Assembly (NCBI GenBank): GCA_028869355.1 | Contig: JAGWSK010000012.1 | Span: 1 to 10,844, forward strand | Origin: Alphaproteobacteria bacterium | GTDB lineage: Bacteria > Pseudomonadota > Alphaproteobacteria > Micropepsales > Micropepsaceae | Direction of reading: 5' to 3' | DNA: 10,844 nucleotides | Shown: positions 1-6,701 of the stretch, in pieces | Position numbering within the stretch: position 1 is the stretch's first letter | How the letters are laid out: each line of letters begins with the position of its first letter | The notes under the pieces: generated by a model | The model's database searches: none | Seen by the model: only the letters and a program-made list of their open reading frames with translations | What the model was told of the DNA's origin: nothing | Translations under genes and position numbers: made by a program

Positions 1-359
1 AGATCACCAACACGATCAAGCTGCCCAACATCACGGACCAGACGCAGAACCCCTATGGCCCGCCTGCCGCATCGCATGGGATTGCGGTCACGCCCGACCA
101 GAAGACGTTGTTGGTCAACAGCAGGATGAACAGCGCGTTGTATTCCTATTCGCTGCCGGACCTGAAGTTTCTCGGCGTTGCGACGCTCGGCGGAAAGGGG
201 GCTGGTTGGCTGACTATCACGCCGGACGGCAAGACCGCATATGTTGCCAACGAGCATACCAATGACGTCTCGGTGGTGGACATCAAGTCGATGAAGGAAG
301 TGACGCGCATTCCGGTCGGCTTCGCGCCGGCGCGCAACATCGTCTGGATGGCGCCATAG
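1..359 (+). CDS. YVTN-type beta-propeller protein, 3' end only
   Basis: This is the C-terminal end of a larger gene whose start lies before the window. It is read from base 3 and stops at TAG 357-359, giving about 118 visible residues. They contain the tandem pattern of the 40-residue YVTN/YncE beta-propeller family: 'HGIAVTPDQKTLLVNSRMNS', then 'LTITPDGKTAYVANEHTNDV', then a blade end 'VSVVDIKSMKEV'. The last strand, ending in NIVWMAP, would close the propeller. Such proteins are usually periplasmic or secreted and bind proteins, metals or redox partners; this fragment does not show which. The next gene is convergent and a palindromic repeat fills the gap. Family assignment is firm from the repeat motif; any specific function would be a guess. 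Confidence 0.85.
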   Translation, partial: ITNTIKLPNITDQTQNPYGPPAASHGIAVTPDQKTLLVNSRMNSALYSYSLPDLKFLGVATLGGKGAGWLTITPDGKTAYVANEHTNDVSVVDIKSMKEVTRIPVGFAPARNIVWMAP

Positions 360-386
360 GCTTTTATCGGAAGGCTTCTCGAGAGC

Positions 387-520
387 GGTTCGTAGCCAAA
401 ACGACTCATCTCACGCGGAGGCGCGGAGATGTCCAGAGTGTGACGGCGAATCGGCTCCGCTGTCGAGCGCGTCACAAGTATCTCCGCGGCTCCGCGTGAA
501 ATTTTTAATGGGCTGTTTTG
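387..520. repeat. Dispersed palindromic repeat, copy 1
   Basis: A long imperfect inverted repeat lies between two convergent genes. The strongest arms are 411-430 (tcacgcggaggcgcggagat) and 480-499 (atctccgcggctccgcgtga), which pair with a single mismatch around a 49-base centre. A nested pair, GTGACG at 439-444 and CGTCAC at 470-475, extends the structure inward. Weak similarity of the flanks (CAAAACGACTCAT against the reverse complement of ATGGGCTGTTTTG) may extend it outward. A clearly related copy in the same orientation lies at 8962-9112, so this is a dispersed element and not a unique terminator. At this position the transcript could fold and stop or protect messages arriving from both sides; that role is inferred. 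There is no coding potential. Confidence 0.85.
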
Positions 521-533
521 ATCAGAACTTGCA

Positions 534-1316
534 CTAAGCGCCGAGTTTGTCCGCGAGGTCTTCCATGCTGCGCGCGGCGAAATCGACCGGCACGCGCGGA
601 CCGTTTTCGGCGCCGGGATGCTCGTGCGGCCGCGCGACATGTGCCGTGTGCAGGCCATTGGATGCTGCCGAGCGCAGGTCATCGCTGTGCGCCGCCACCA
701 TCATCACCTGATCCGGCCGCAGATTCAGCGCTTCTGCCGTCGCGAGGTACACCCGCGGCTTCGGTTTGAAATCGCGCGCAATCTCGGAGCCGAGGATCGC
801 GTCCCAGGGGAAAGCATTGCGCCGTCCGATATCGGCCATCAGCGCGATATTTCCGTTTGAGCAGGGTGCGAGGATGTATTTGCGGTGCAGCCGTGCAAAG
901 CCCCGCGGCACGTCGGGCCAGGCATCGAGCCTGTGCCAGGCGAGCGTCAGCTCATCGGCGGCTTCGTCGTCCAGCTTCTGCAGGCCGAATTTCGGCTTGA
1001 TCTGATCCAGCATGCGCCGGTGGAGAATGTCGAGCTTTACGAATGGCTGCCGCCCCGAGCGCACTTCTTCCATCGTCGGCTGATACAGCGCGCGCCAGCC
1101 ATCGGCGAAAGCAATCCAGTCCAGATTGTAGCCGAGCGGTTTGAGGATTCGCTCCACCTCGCGGGCGACGCCGTTGCGCCAGTCCACGCAGGTACCAAAG
1201 ACGTCAAACACCAGTGCTTTGACATTGTCCGCAATCGCCGGCTGCGACCGTGCGGTTTTCACCGATGCAATCAGACCGGTCGCTCCCATCAATGCGGTTC
1301 GCCGTGTGGCATCCAT
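534..1316 (-). CDS. Type II haloacid dehalogenase-like HAD hydrolase with Tat leader
   Basis: This 260-residue protein of the HAD superfamily resembles L-2-haloacid dehalogenases (type II), which hydrolyse C-halogen bonds through an aspartyl ester. Motif I is VFDVFGT at 36-42 with nucleophile D38; motif II is the SNGN at 153-156; the lysine motif is KPKPRVY at 184-190; motif III is AAHSDDL at 208-214, with H210 and D213 where the well-studied L-DEX enzyme has Asn and Asp. The arginine that L-DEX uses for halide binding is not obvious, so the substrate is uncertain and a phosphatase-like role is possible. The N-terminus, TRRTALMGATGLIA then Ala-rich to about residue 28, looks like a twin-arginine export signal, which is unusual for a normally cytoplasmic family. 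The ATG at 1316 has a strong GGAGGGG ribosome site about 5 bases upstream. The gene is divergent from the amidohydrolase at 1458 and convergent with the YVTN gene. Confidence 0.85.
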   Translation of the reverse strand: MDATRRTALMGATGLIASVKTARSQPAIADNVKALVFDVFGTCVDWRNGVAREVERILKPLGYNLDWIAFADGWRALYQPTMEEVRSGRQPFVKLDILHRRMLDQIKPKFGLQKLDDEAADELTLAWHRLDAWPDVPRGFARLHRKYILAPCSNGNIALMADIGRRNAFPWDAILGSEIARDFKPKPRVYLATAEALNLRPDQVMMVAAHSDDLRSAASNGLHTAHVARPHEHPGAENGPRVPVDFAARSMEDLADKLGA

Positions 1317-1392
1317 GACACCCCTCCATCCTGCCGCACTGTAGCATGGTTATGCAGCGGCGGCGTGTCTGCCCCCGGGGTCCACAACCGGT

Positions 1393-1421
1393 TTGCACGC
1401 GCCGCCACTCTGCGCGATGAT
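1393..1421 (+). promoter_or_regulatory. Possible sigma70-like promoter for the amidohydrolase
   Basis: In the 141-base divergent gap between the dehalogenase-like gene and the amidohydrolase, TTGCAC (1393-1398) and GATGAT (1416-1421) are separated by 17 bases. The match is weak (3 of 6 and 4 of 6 consensus positions), but the spacing is ideal and the position, 37 bases before the ATG, is sensible. No convincing promoter was found for the opposite strand. Confidence 0.3.
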
Positions 1422-1457
1422 GCGAAAGCCGCGTGACGGCGTAATGGGAGGGAACAG

Positions 1458-2852
1458 ATGAAGCACAATCTCGCGCTGACCACCGTTCTGATCAGCCTGT
1501 TCGGCGCCGCCAGTTTTGCGGCGGCGGCGGAAATGGGCGGCCGCAACGGAATGCCGTGGCGCGGCGCCGGGCCCCAGCCCTGTTTTGGCGCCGACGACGG
1601 AGTCATCCAATGCGCGCAATCCGCGCGCCTGTATGTCATCCGCGCCGCCCGCCTGTTCGACAGCAATACCGGCACGATGCGGGCCAACCAGTCGGTGGTG
1701 GTGAATGGTGAGCGTATCGTCGATGTCGGCCCTACAGCTTCGATCCGCGTTCCGGCAGGGGCGCAGGTGATCGATCTCGGCAATGCCACGCTGCTTCCGG
1801 GACTGATTGATGCCCACACGCACATGTTCGACACGCCGAAGCCCGGCATGTCGCGCGAAGCATCGACCCTGATCGCGATCCAGCACCTGCAAGCCGATTT
1901 GCGCGCCGGATTCACCGCCGTTCGCGATATGAGCACGCACGGCAATGGCTATGGCGATGTCGACATTCGCGATGCGATCAATCGCGGAGAGATCGACGGT
2001 CCCCGCGCGCAGGTGTCAACCCGCGGGATCGTCTGGGGGCCGCCGGGCGACACAAAGCCGGCCAATCCGCTGGCGAGTGCGGTTGTGCACAACGTCGAAG
2101 AAGGGCGCGCCGCGGTGCGCGATCAGATCGGTCACGGCGCCGACTGGATCAAGCTGTTTCCGACGGCAGCCTATTCATTTGCCCCGGATGGCAAGGCGAA
2201 ATATGAGCTGACCTATCCAATGCCGGTGCTGCAGGCGATGATCGATGAGACGCATCGTCTCGGCCACAAGACCGGCTGCCATGTCTATGGCGGCGAGGGC
2301 GAGCGCAACGCGATTATCGCCGGCTGTGACACCATCGAGCACGCGTTCGACCTCGATCCGGAGCAGGCCAAAATGATCGTCGCGAAAGGTCTGGCCTATG
2401 ATCCGACCTTCGTGCGCTATCTCGAACCCTACATGAACGATAACGACGACAAGGCGACCGGCGGCAAATACCGCATGACGGCGATCTTCACCAAAGCCGT
2501 GCAGATGGCGAAGACGATTCCCGGCCTGAAGATCATGGTCGGCAGCGGCGCGGATGGCGCCACCTATGTCCATGGCACGCAGGCGCTGGATTATGAGGCC
2601 CTCGTGAAGCAGGGCGGGCTGACACCGGCGCGGGCGATCCAGGGCGGCACCATCATCAATGCCGAAGTGCTCGGCTGGAAGGACCGCATCGGCTCGCTCG
2701 ACAAGGGCAAATTTGCCGATATCGTCGCCGTCGGCGGCGATCCTCTGGCCGATATCACCGAGTTGCAGCGGGTCAAATTCGTCATGAAGGGTGGCAAACT
2801 CATCCGCGACGATTTCCCCGTCGCAGCGGGAGCCCAGACCGCCCAAAGATAG
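1458..2852 (+). CDS. Secreted metal-dependent amidohydrolase (imidazolonepropionase/prolidase-like)
   Basis: This 464-residue member of the amidohydrolase superfamily is of the group that includes Xaa-Pro/Xaa-Arg dipeptidases and imidazolonepropionase-like enzymes. The full set of metal ligands of a binuclear site is present: HxH at 120-122 (GLIDAHTHMFDT), a candidate carbamylated lysine K232 (ADWIKLFPT), H275 (GCHVYGG), H295 (TIEHAF) and D366 (GSGADG). The C-terminal segment (LTPARAIQGGTIINAEVLG, then GKFADIVAVGGDPL) is the hallmark end of the family, with the small beta domain at about residues 57-115 and 405-452. The N-terminus (MKHNLALTTVLISLFGAASF, then Ala-rich) is a signal peptide with likely cleavage near 23-25, so the enzyme should act in the periplasm or outside the cell. 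A GGGAGGG ribosome site sits just before the ATG. Substrate unknown; hydrolysis of a cyclic amide, dipeptide or carbamate-like bond is the family expectation. Confidence 0.88.
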   Translation: MKHNLALTTVLISLFGAASFAAAAEMGGRNGMPWRGAGPQPCFGADDGVIQCAQSARLYVIRAARLFDSNTGTMRANQSVVVNGERIVDVGPTASIRVPAGAQVIDLGNATLLPGLIDAHTHMFDTPKPGMSREASTLIAIQHLQADLRAGFTAVRDMSTHGNGYGDVDIRDAINRGEIDGPRAQVSTRGIVWGPPGDTKPANPLASAVVHNVEEGRAAVRDQIGHGADWIKLFPTAAYSFAPDGKAKYELTYPMPVLQAMIDETHRLGHKTGCHVYGGEGERNAIIAGCDTIEHAFDLDPEQAKMIVAKGLAYDPTFVRYLEPYMNDNDDKATGGKYRMTAIFTKAVQMAKTIPGLKIMVGSGADGATYVHGTQALDYEALVKQGGLTPARAIQGGTIINAEVLGWKDRIGSLDKGKFADIVAVGGDPLADITELQRVKFVMKGGKLIRDDFPVAAGAQTAQR

Positions 2853-2885
2853 ACCGCGCCGAGCCTTTGTCGGACCCAAGCCCCG

Positions 2886-2952
2886 GTTCTCCTCCCCCGT
2901 CCCTTCACGGGGGAGGTGGCGAGCGCTGAAAGCGCGAGACGGAGGGGGGAAG
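2886..2952. repeat. REP-like palindromic intergenic element
   Basis: Two hairpins lie in tandem: a perfect 10-bp stem, CCTCCCCCGT (2891-2900) with ACGGGGGAGG (2907-2916), around a 6-base loop, then GCGCT/AGCGC (2923-2935) around GAA. The first arm could instead pair with GACGGAGGGGGGA at 2938-2950. The pattern 'ctcccccgt...acgggggaggtggcgagcg' recalls a dispersed element common between genes in Rhizobiales genomes. No T-run follows, so it is not a standard intrinsic terminator, although it sits 34 bases past the amidohydrolase stop and could stabilise that message. Confidence 0.6.
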
Positions 2953-2978
2953 GTCCACCGAATCGGCGTGCCCTCCGC

Positions 2979-3006
2979 TTGACTTACTTTCACGGCCGGC
3001 CATAGA
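2979..3006 (+). promoter_or_regulatory. Candidate sigma70 promoter of the tRNA gene
   Basis: TTGACT (2979-2984, five of six consensus bases) is followed after 16 bases by CATAGA (3001-3006). Transcription would begin near 3013, a few bases before the tRNA 5' end at 3022, as expected for a singly transcribed tRNA. The -10 match is weak. Confidence 0.5.
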
Positions 3007-3021
3007 ACGCCCGCGCCTCAA

Positions 3022-3096
3022 GGCAGCGTAGCTCAGTGGTAGAGCAGGGGAATCATAATCCCTTGGTCGGGGGTTCAAATCCCTCCGCTGCTACCA
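3022..3096 (+). tRNA. tRNA with anticodon CAU (Met or lysidine-modified Ile2)
   Basis: A complete 75-base cloverleaf with encoded CCA is present. The acceptor stem is GGCAGCG (3022-3028) with CGCTGCT (3086-3092), including a G1-U72 wobble. The D arm is GCTC-AGTGGTA-GAGC, the anticodon stem GGGGA/TCCCT encloses loop ATCATAA (anticodon CAT at 3056-3058), the variable loop is TGGTC and the T arm is GGGGG-TTCAAAT-CCCTC. Discriminator A73 precedes CCA. Position 1 pairs with 72, and the anticodon stem lacks the three consecutive G-C pairs of initiators, so it is not tRNA-fMet. CAU can be elongator Met or, after TilS adds lysidine, the Ile2 tRNA that reads AUA. The AGTGGTA D loop, G27-U43 pair and TGGTC variable loop resemble E. 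coli tRNA-Ile2, but G1-U72 also fits my memory of alphaproteobacterial elongator Met. Which one is unresolved. Confidence 0.95.
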
Positions 3097-3105
3097 ATAA
3101 AACCG

Positions 3106-3355
3106 TGTCTAGTCCGGAGACATAGGTAACAGAACGTTCCTAAGACATGGGTGACAACCTCGGGCCGAACGGGTTGTCGAGGGGCTGCCAAGTTTTTTGC
3201 TCCAAGTCGATATATCCGAGATCGTAATGCATGAAGGAGACGGCGATACACGGTTGCGCCCGGATATCGAACTGCTGGCGGAATAATATCCGCTTGCATA
3301 ACGTCCATAATTGAGACCGTGACGACCGGCGAGGGTCACCGGACATGGGTCATAG
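3106..3355 (-). mobile_element. IS481-type insertion sequence remnant
   Basis: This is the decayed right-hand end of an IS481-like element. It starts with a TGTCTAGTCCGGAGACATAG terminal-repeat-like sequence at 3106, nine bases after the tRNA CCA. The transposase C-terminus is encoded on the minus strand inside it. The nonamer GACATRGGT appears three times in the same orientation (3119-3127, 3144-3152, 3342-3350), consistent with terminal or subterminal transposase sites. The upstream part of the element is absent, because the next functional gene begins at 3430. The outer limit near 3355 is approximate and I could not define a target-site duplication. Confidence 0.6.
3140..3300 (-). pseudogene. 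Transposase C-terminal fragment, IS481 family
   Basis: Read on the minus strand, the last 40 or so codons before TAG at 3140-3142 give '...VSFMHYDLGYIDLEQ...QPLDNPFGPRLSPMS'. This closely matches the usual C-terminus of rhizobial IS481-family transposases (pattern V-S-F-M-x-Y-D-L-G-Y-x-D ... NPFGP...PMS). The DDE catalytic core and the N-terminal helix-turn-helix are missing: before about base 3300 the frame has no family resemblance. It cannot encode an active transposase. The gap 3097-3429 contains nothing else that I recognise. Confidence 0.7.
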
Positions 3356-3429
3356 ATGCGATCTTGCCGGCCAGCGTCGAGGCTCCAACGCCGAAGAACC
3401 TGATCAGCGGAGTCGTCTGAGACCTGCCG

Positions 3430-3966
3430 ATGAGTAAACCGGATGAGTTTACAAATGCGCTCATTGCCCACCTTCCCTCGTTAAGGCGGTACGCGGTCGC
3501 GCTGGTGGGAAATGCTGCTCTGGCCGATGACCTTGTGCAGGACTGCATCGAGCGCGCGTTGCGCCAGTCGGCGCAATTGAGAGAGCTGCAAAACATGCCG
3601 GGTTGGCTCCGTCGCATATTGCACAACCGCTTTATCGACGAAATCCGGAGGAGCCGGGGAAGAGGAGCACACCAGGATATTGCAGATTGCTGCGATCATC
3701 CCGACCTGACGGTCCAGGCGCTCGACAGCCTTTCAAATCGCGATTTTGTAAGAGCAATGAACGCGTTAAGCTTTGAGCACAGGGAAATCCTGTTGCTCGT
3801 CGGACTGGAAGAGCTTAGCTATCGCTCGATTGCCGATGAACTTGGCATTCCCATCGGTACGGTCATGTCGCGGCTGGCAAGGGCTCGGGAGCGGCTTCGC
3901 AGCCTGATGCAAGACGGTGAGGCGGAAATTCATCCAGTTCCGCCCGCGTTGAAAGAAGCGGGATGA
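3430..3966 (+). CDS. ECF-family RNA polymerase sigma factor
   Basis: This 178-residue group 4 sigma factor has the usual ECF length. Region 2 is at about 8-77, with the core-binding pattern ADDLVQDCIERAL (32-44) and promoter-melting/-10 residues WLRRILHNRFIDEIRR (59-74). Region 4 is at about 100-160, with a -35-reading helix-turn-helix, SYRSIADELGIPIGTVMSRL, at 130-149. It would direct RNA polymerase to a small set of stress-response promoters when freed from its anti-sigma partner. Its TGA stop overlaps the ATG of the next gene (ATGA at 3963-3966), a typical translationally coupled sigma/anti-sigma operon. ECF factors usually drive their own operon, but no clear GGAAC-type -35 with a proper -10 is visible in the 75 bases upstream. 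The ATG at 3430 lacks a strong ribosome site, yet the family N-terminus fits this start. Confidence 0.93.
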   Translation: MSKPDEFTNALIAHLPSLRRYAVALVGNAALADDLVQDCIERALRQSAQLRELQNMPGWLRRILHNRFIDEIRRSRGRGAHQDIADCCDHPDLTVQALDSLSNRDFVRAMNALSFEHREILLLVGLEELSYRSIADELGIPIGTVMSRLARARERLRSLMQDGEAEIHPVPPALKEAG

Positions 3967-4715
3967 GCGGCAAGACGGGATTTGACGAACTCGAGTTGAA
4001 TGCCTTCATCGACGACGAGCTTGAGGCCGCGCGGTTGCGCCCGGTCCAGGAGGCAATTGACGGCGACACGGTTCTCGCACAACGGGTTGCCGCAATCCGC
4101 TCCGGCAAGCTGCGCGTCCGCCAGATTTACGGTCCACTGACCGATCGCAGCCTGCCGGCCGAATGGGTAAGATTGGCGCGGCGAGGGTATGGTCCACTGC
4201 AGCTGCGCAGGATGGGGCCGGTCGCAGCAATAGCTGCGGTATTCATCGTACTGATTGTTGCAGGTTATGCGGTCTACGGCGTCCGGACCTCCCCGCACGA
4301 GGAGATCGTCCAGACCGCTCTTGATGCGCGTGGCTCTGAATCGGCGCCGGTGAAGGTGATTGGCACCCCGCTGGGCGATATTCGTCAGTACAATGGCATG
4401 CTTGCCGCGGCAGTCGGTCTCGACGTCAAGGTACCCGATCTCGCTGCGCTCGGTTATCAGCTGGTGCAAATCCGGCTGTACCGCATGTCAGGTGCGGGCG
4501 CGGCCGAACTCTCGTATCGCGACCGGCAAAATCGTCTGTTCACGCTCTATTTGAGCCATTCCGGCGGCAGCGTGCGTTTCGACCAGTTCGCGCGCGACGG
4601 CCTTCGGATCTGCGTTTGGCAGGATGAGGACCTCAGCACCGTCATGGCCGGCAACGTCACAACCGCGGCGATGCAGAGACTGGCCGCCGTCGCCTATATC
4701 GGCCTGACACTCTGA
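3963..4715 (+). CDS. Membrane-anchored anti-sigma factor
   Basis: This 250-residue partner of the preceding ECF sigma factor has three parts. A cytoplasmic anti-sigma domain at about 8-58 starts ELELNAFIDDELEAARL and lacks the HxxxCxxC zinc motif. A single transmembrane helix lies at about 85-106 (GPVAAIAAVFIVLIVAGYAV). A periplasmic domain follows at about 107-250, with VPDLAALGYQLVQIRLY, an LFTLYLSHS strand and a closing YIGLTL. This is the layout of COG5662-type anti-sigma factors (the FecR/RsiW-like broad class). The N-terminal domain should hold the sigma factor at the membrane until a periplasmic signal or proteolysis releases it. A CxxxC-type redox switch is absent; only one Cys (near 217) is present. 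The 4-base overlap with the sigma gene supports equimolar synthesis. Confidence 0.9.
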   Translation: MSGKTGFDELELNAFIDDELEAARLRPVQEAIDGDTVLAQRVAAIRSGKLRVRQIYGPLTDRSLPAEWVRLARRGYGPLQLRRMGPVAAIAAVFIVLIVAGYAVYGVRTSPHEEIVQTALDARGSESAPVKVIGTPLGDIRQYNGMLAAAVGLDVKVPDLAALGYQLVQIRLYRMSGAGAAELSYRDRQNRLFTLYLSHSGGSVRFDQFARDGLRICVWQDEDLSTVMAGNVTTAAMQRLAAVAYIGLTL

Positions 4716-4842
4716 CAGTTCATCAACGCACCGCACGCCATGACATCGATCCAGTGTCAATGTCGCTGGATTATGCATAAACGCACTTCGGCAAGAGGAG
4801 TGAGAATTACGCGGTAAAGATTCAACCCACTTCACCTTTGCA

Positions 4843-4871
4843 TTGTTCGACGTTTGGCCCGGCAATATATT
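4843..4871 (+). promoter_or_regulatory. Sigma70-like promoter for the DUF1302 barrel gene
   Basis: TTGTTC (4843-4848) and TATATT (4866-4871, five of six consensus) are separated by exactly 17 bases, in an AT-rich patch of the 176-base gap after the anti-sigma gene. Transcription would start near 4878. This suggests the outer-membrane gene can be transcribed by the housekeeping sigma factor independently of the ECF operon. The predicted leader is very short (about 14 bases) if the TTG at 4892 is the start, and about 38 bases if the ATG at 4916 is used. Confidence 0.5.
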
Positions 4872-4891
4872 GGTGAAATTATAAGGTCTAT

Positions 4892-6538
4892 TTGCGGGCG
4901 GGCAGCAACCCCAGAATGACGTACGAGTGCGCACGCAGCCTGGCAGGCGTGTTCGGGGCCATCTCTCCGCGTATCAATCGCAGCCTTGCCATGATGGCCG
5001 CGCTATGCTGGTTCGTCGCGGACAGTTCCGATATTCAGGCGGATGAAATCTTCAGCGCCGGCGGGTTTGCCCTCCAATGGGACACAACGCTGCGCTACAC
5101 CGAAGGTGCCCGTCTGAGCCCGGCAAATTCCGTATTGCTGAAGAATCTCAATGCGGATGACGGCGATCGCGATTTTGCCCCGGGCCTGATCTCCAACCGG
5201 ATTGATTTTGCCTCTGTTCTCAACCTGTCAAAGGAGGAATTTGGTGTGCTCGTCGGCGCGGATGGCTGGTACGACACCGTCTATCATGCGCGAACGGACA
5301 ACAAATCGCCGGGCACTTTCAACGCGATCTCCGTACCGAACACCGAGTTCCCTCGCGCCACGCGTAATCTCGAAGGACAATATGCCGAACTCGGCGAAGC
5401 ATTCGCCTACGGCAATTTCAGCATCCTGGAATTGCCGCTCTCCATACGTGTTGGAAGGCAAACGGTCCTTTGGGGTGAGGGCGCCTTTTTTGACGCAGAC
5501 AGCATCGCGGCGGCACAGGCTCCGATCGACTACCTCAGGAACATGGGACCGCAGAACTATTCCAACAGTGCCTCTCTTCCGGTGACCCAGTTGTTCGTCA
5601 GCGCGCAGCCGATTCCGGATGTGACCCTTGCAGCCTATTACCAGTTCGAGTGGCGCTCTTCGCGTCTGCCCGCCGTGGGAAGCTATTTCAGCGATTCGGA
5701 TGTGATTGGCGCCGGCGCTGAACGCCTTCTTCTCGATAATGGCCAGTTTTTGCTTCGCCGCGCCGACCGAACGCCCACAGATGGAAGTCATTTCGGGATA
5801 TCGCTGAAAGCGACCCTGGGTGACATCGACTTTGGCCTTTACGCCCTCAGATATGCCTCCCAATATCCCTATCTGAGATTCAGTCTCTATTCCGCTCCCG
5901 AACCGGACGGTGAAATCGGCGAATTTTATTCCGCCTATCCGGGCGCGATCGACCTCTATGGGGCGAGCATCAGTGGCTATATCGGAAACAGCAGCATCGT
6001 GGCCGAAGTCGCGACACGTGTGAACGCACCGGTCCTTGGTGGTTCGGCGGTTCAACAGTATTACTCGTTAGACGGTGGCCAGACCCCAACTGCCAATTAT
6101 GTGCGCGGCAACACGTTTCACGCGCAGATTGCCGCGCTTTCGACCTTTGGCCCCGGCACGTTCTGGGACAGCGCCAATCTGGCTGCACAATTCGGTTCAA
6201 CGTGGCTTCTTGATGTGACGCAAAACCCGAACGCGACAGATCTGTCGCGGGAGATGTTCGTCAGTTCGATTCGGGCTGTATTCGAACCGCACTATTTCGA
6301 GGTGCTGCCCAATCTCGATATTTCGCTTCCGCTCGGTATTGGATATGGGCTCGCGGGCCAGTCTAAACTCTATTTCGGCCCGGTCGCGGGAGCAGGCGAT
6401 TTTGAAGTTGGGATTTCCGGGACGTACCGTTCCGTGTGGAAGGCGGACCTGAAATTCACCGGGTTTATCGGGTCATCGTCGCGGCAGGTTTTCGCCGACC
6501 GGGATTTCATCTTGTTGTCCCTGGAGCGAAGCTTTTAG
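4892..6538 (+). CDS. DUF1302-type outer-membrane beta-barrel protein
   Basis: The 548-residue protein matches the DUF1302 family of porin-like outer-membrane barrels. The diagnostic block is RVGRQTVLWGEGAFFDADSI (186-205), then SLPVTQLFVSAQP, then AAYYQFEWRSSRLPAVGSYF and GAGAERLL. The rest is rich in alternating amphipathic strands, and the chain ends in phenylalanine (LLSLERSF), the usual barrel-assembly signal. A leader around 30-51 (RSLAMMAALCWFVADSS to DIQA) should be cleaved before DEIFS. The start is uncertain: the TTG at 4892 has AAGG five bases upstream, ATG at 4916 has only a weak G-rich site, and ATG at 4991 leaves no basic n-region. Family members are often linked with DUF1329 proteins and RND exporters for hydrophobic compounds; none is visible here. 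Its likely role is passage of a hydrophobic or aromatic compound across the outer membrane. It lies between an ECF pair and a TetR gene. Confidence 0.82.
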   Translation: MRAGSNPRMTYECARSLAGVFGAISPRINRSLAMMAALCWFVADSSDIQADEIFSAGGFALQWDTTLRYTEGARLSPANSVLLKNLNADDGDRDFAPGLISNRIDFASVLNLSKEEFGVLVGADGWYDTVYHARTDNKSPGTFNAISVPNTEFPRATRNLEGQYAELGEAFAYGNFSILELPLSIRVGRQTVLWGEGAFFDADSIAAAQAPIDYLRNMGPQNYSNSASLPVTQLFVSAQPIPDVTLAAYYQFEWRSSRLPAVGSYFSDSDVIGAGAERLLLDNGQFLLRRADRTPTDGSHFGISLKATLGDIDFGLYALRYASQYPYLRFSLYSAPEPDGEIGEFYSAYPGAIDLYGASISGYIGNSSIVAEVATRVNAPVLGGSAVQQYYSLDGGQTPTANYVRGNTFHAQIAALSTFGPGTFWDSANLAAQFGSTWLLDVTQNPNATDLSREMFVSSIRAVFEPHYFEVLPNLDISLPLGIGYGLAGQSKLYFGPVAGAGDFEVGISGTYRSVWKADLKFTGFIGSSSRQVFADRDFILLSLERSF

Positions 6539-6555
6539 GACCGCCCCATATTTAT

Positions 6556-6583
6556 TTCCGCTCAAATTCGATTCGCCGCGGAA
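6556..6583. promoter_or_regulatory. Possible regulator operator upstream of the TetR gene
   Basis: Inverted arms TTCCGC (6556-6561) and GCGGAA (6578-6583) are separated by 16 bases, in the gap between the barrel gene stop and the TetR start. Size and position would suit a TetR-dimer operator controlling its own gene, but a 6-bp arm can occur by chance in this GC-rich sequence. Confidence 0.2.
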
Positions 6584-6701
6584 TATCCGTGCGTCTCCCC
6601 ACGTCATCGAAACGACAACAGTAGCGGAGAGGTCTGCAGGCGGCCGGCGGATCTTGCCGGTTACAGAACGCGCCAGCGGCAACATTCGATCGGAGCGGGG
6701 C

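Noticed and set aside
2175..2993. Long minus-strand frame of 272 codons over the secreted amidohydrolase
   Set aside because: Antisense shadow: it runs through the REP-like element, has no recognisable motif, and the + strand encodes all metal ligands.
3395..3425. GAAC...CGTC as an autoregulatory ECF promoter before the sigma gene
   Set aside because: Spacing is about 14 bases, too short for an ECF promoter, and no similar pair occurs before the barrel gene.
5228..6055. Minus-strand frame of 275 codons over the DUF1302 gene
   Set aside because: Antisense shadow with no family resemblance or start signal; the + strand carries the family's diagnostic block here.
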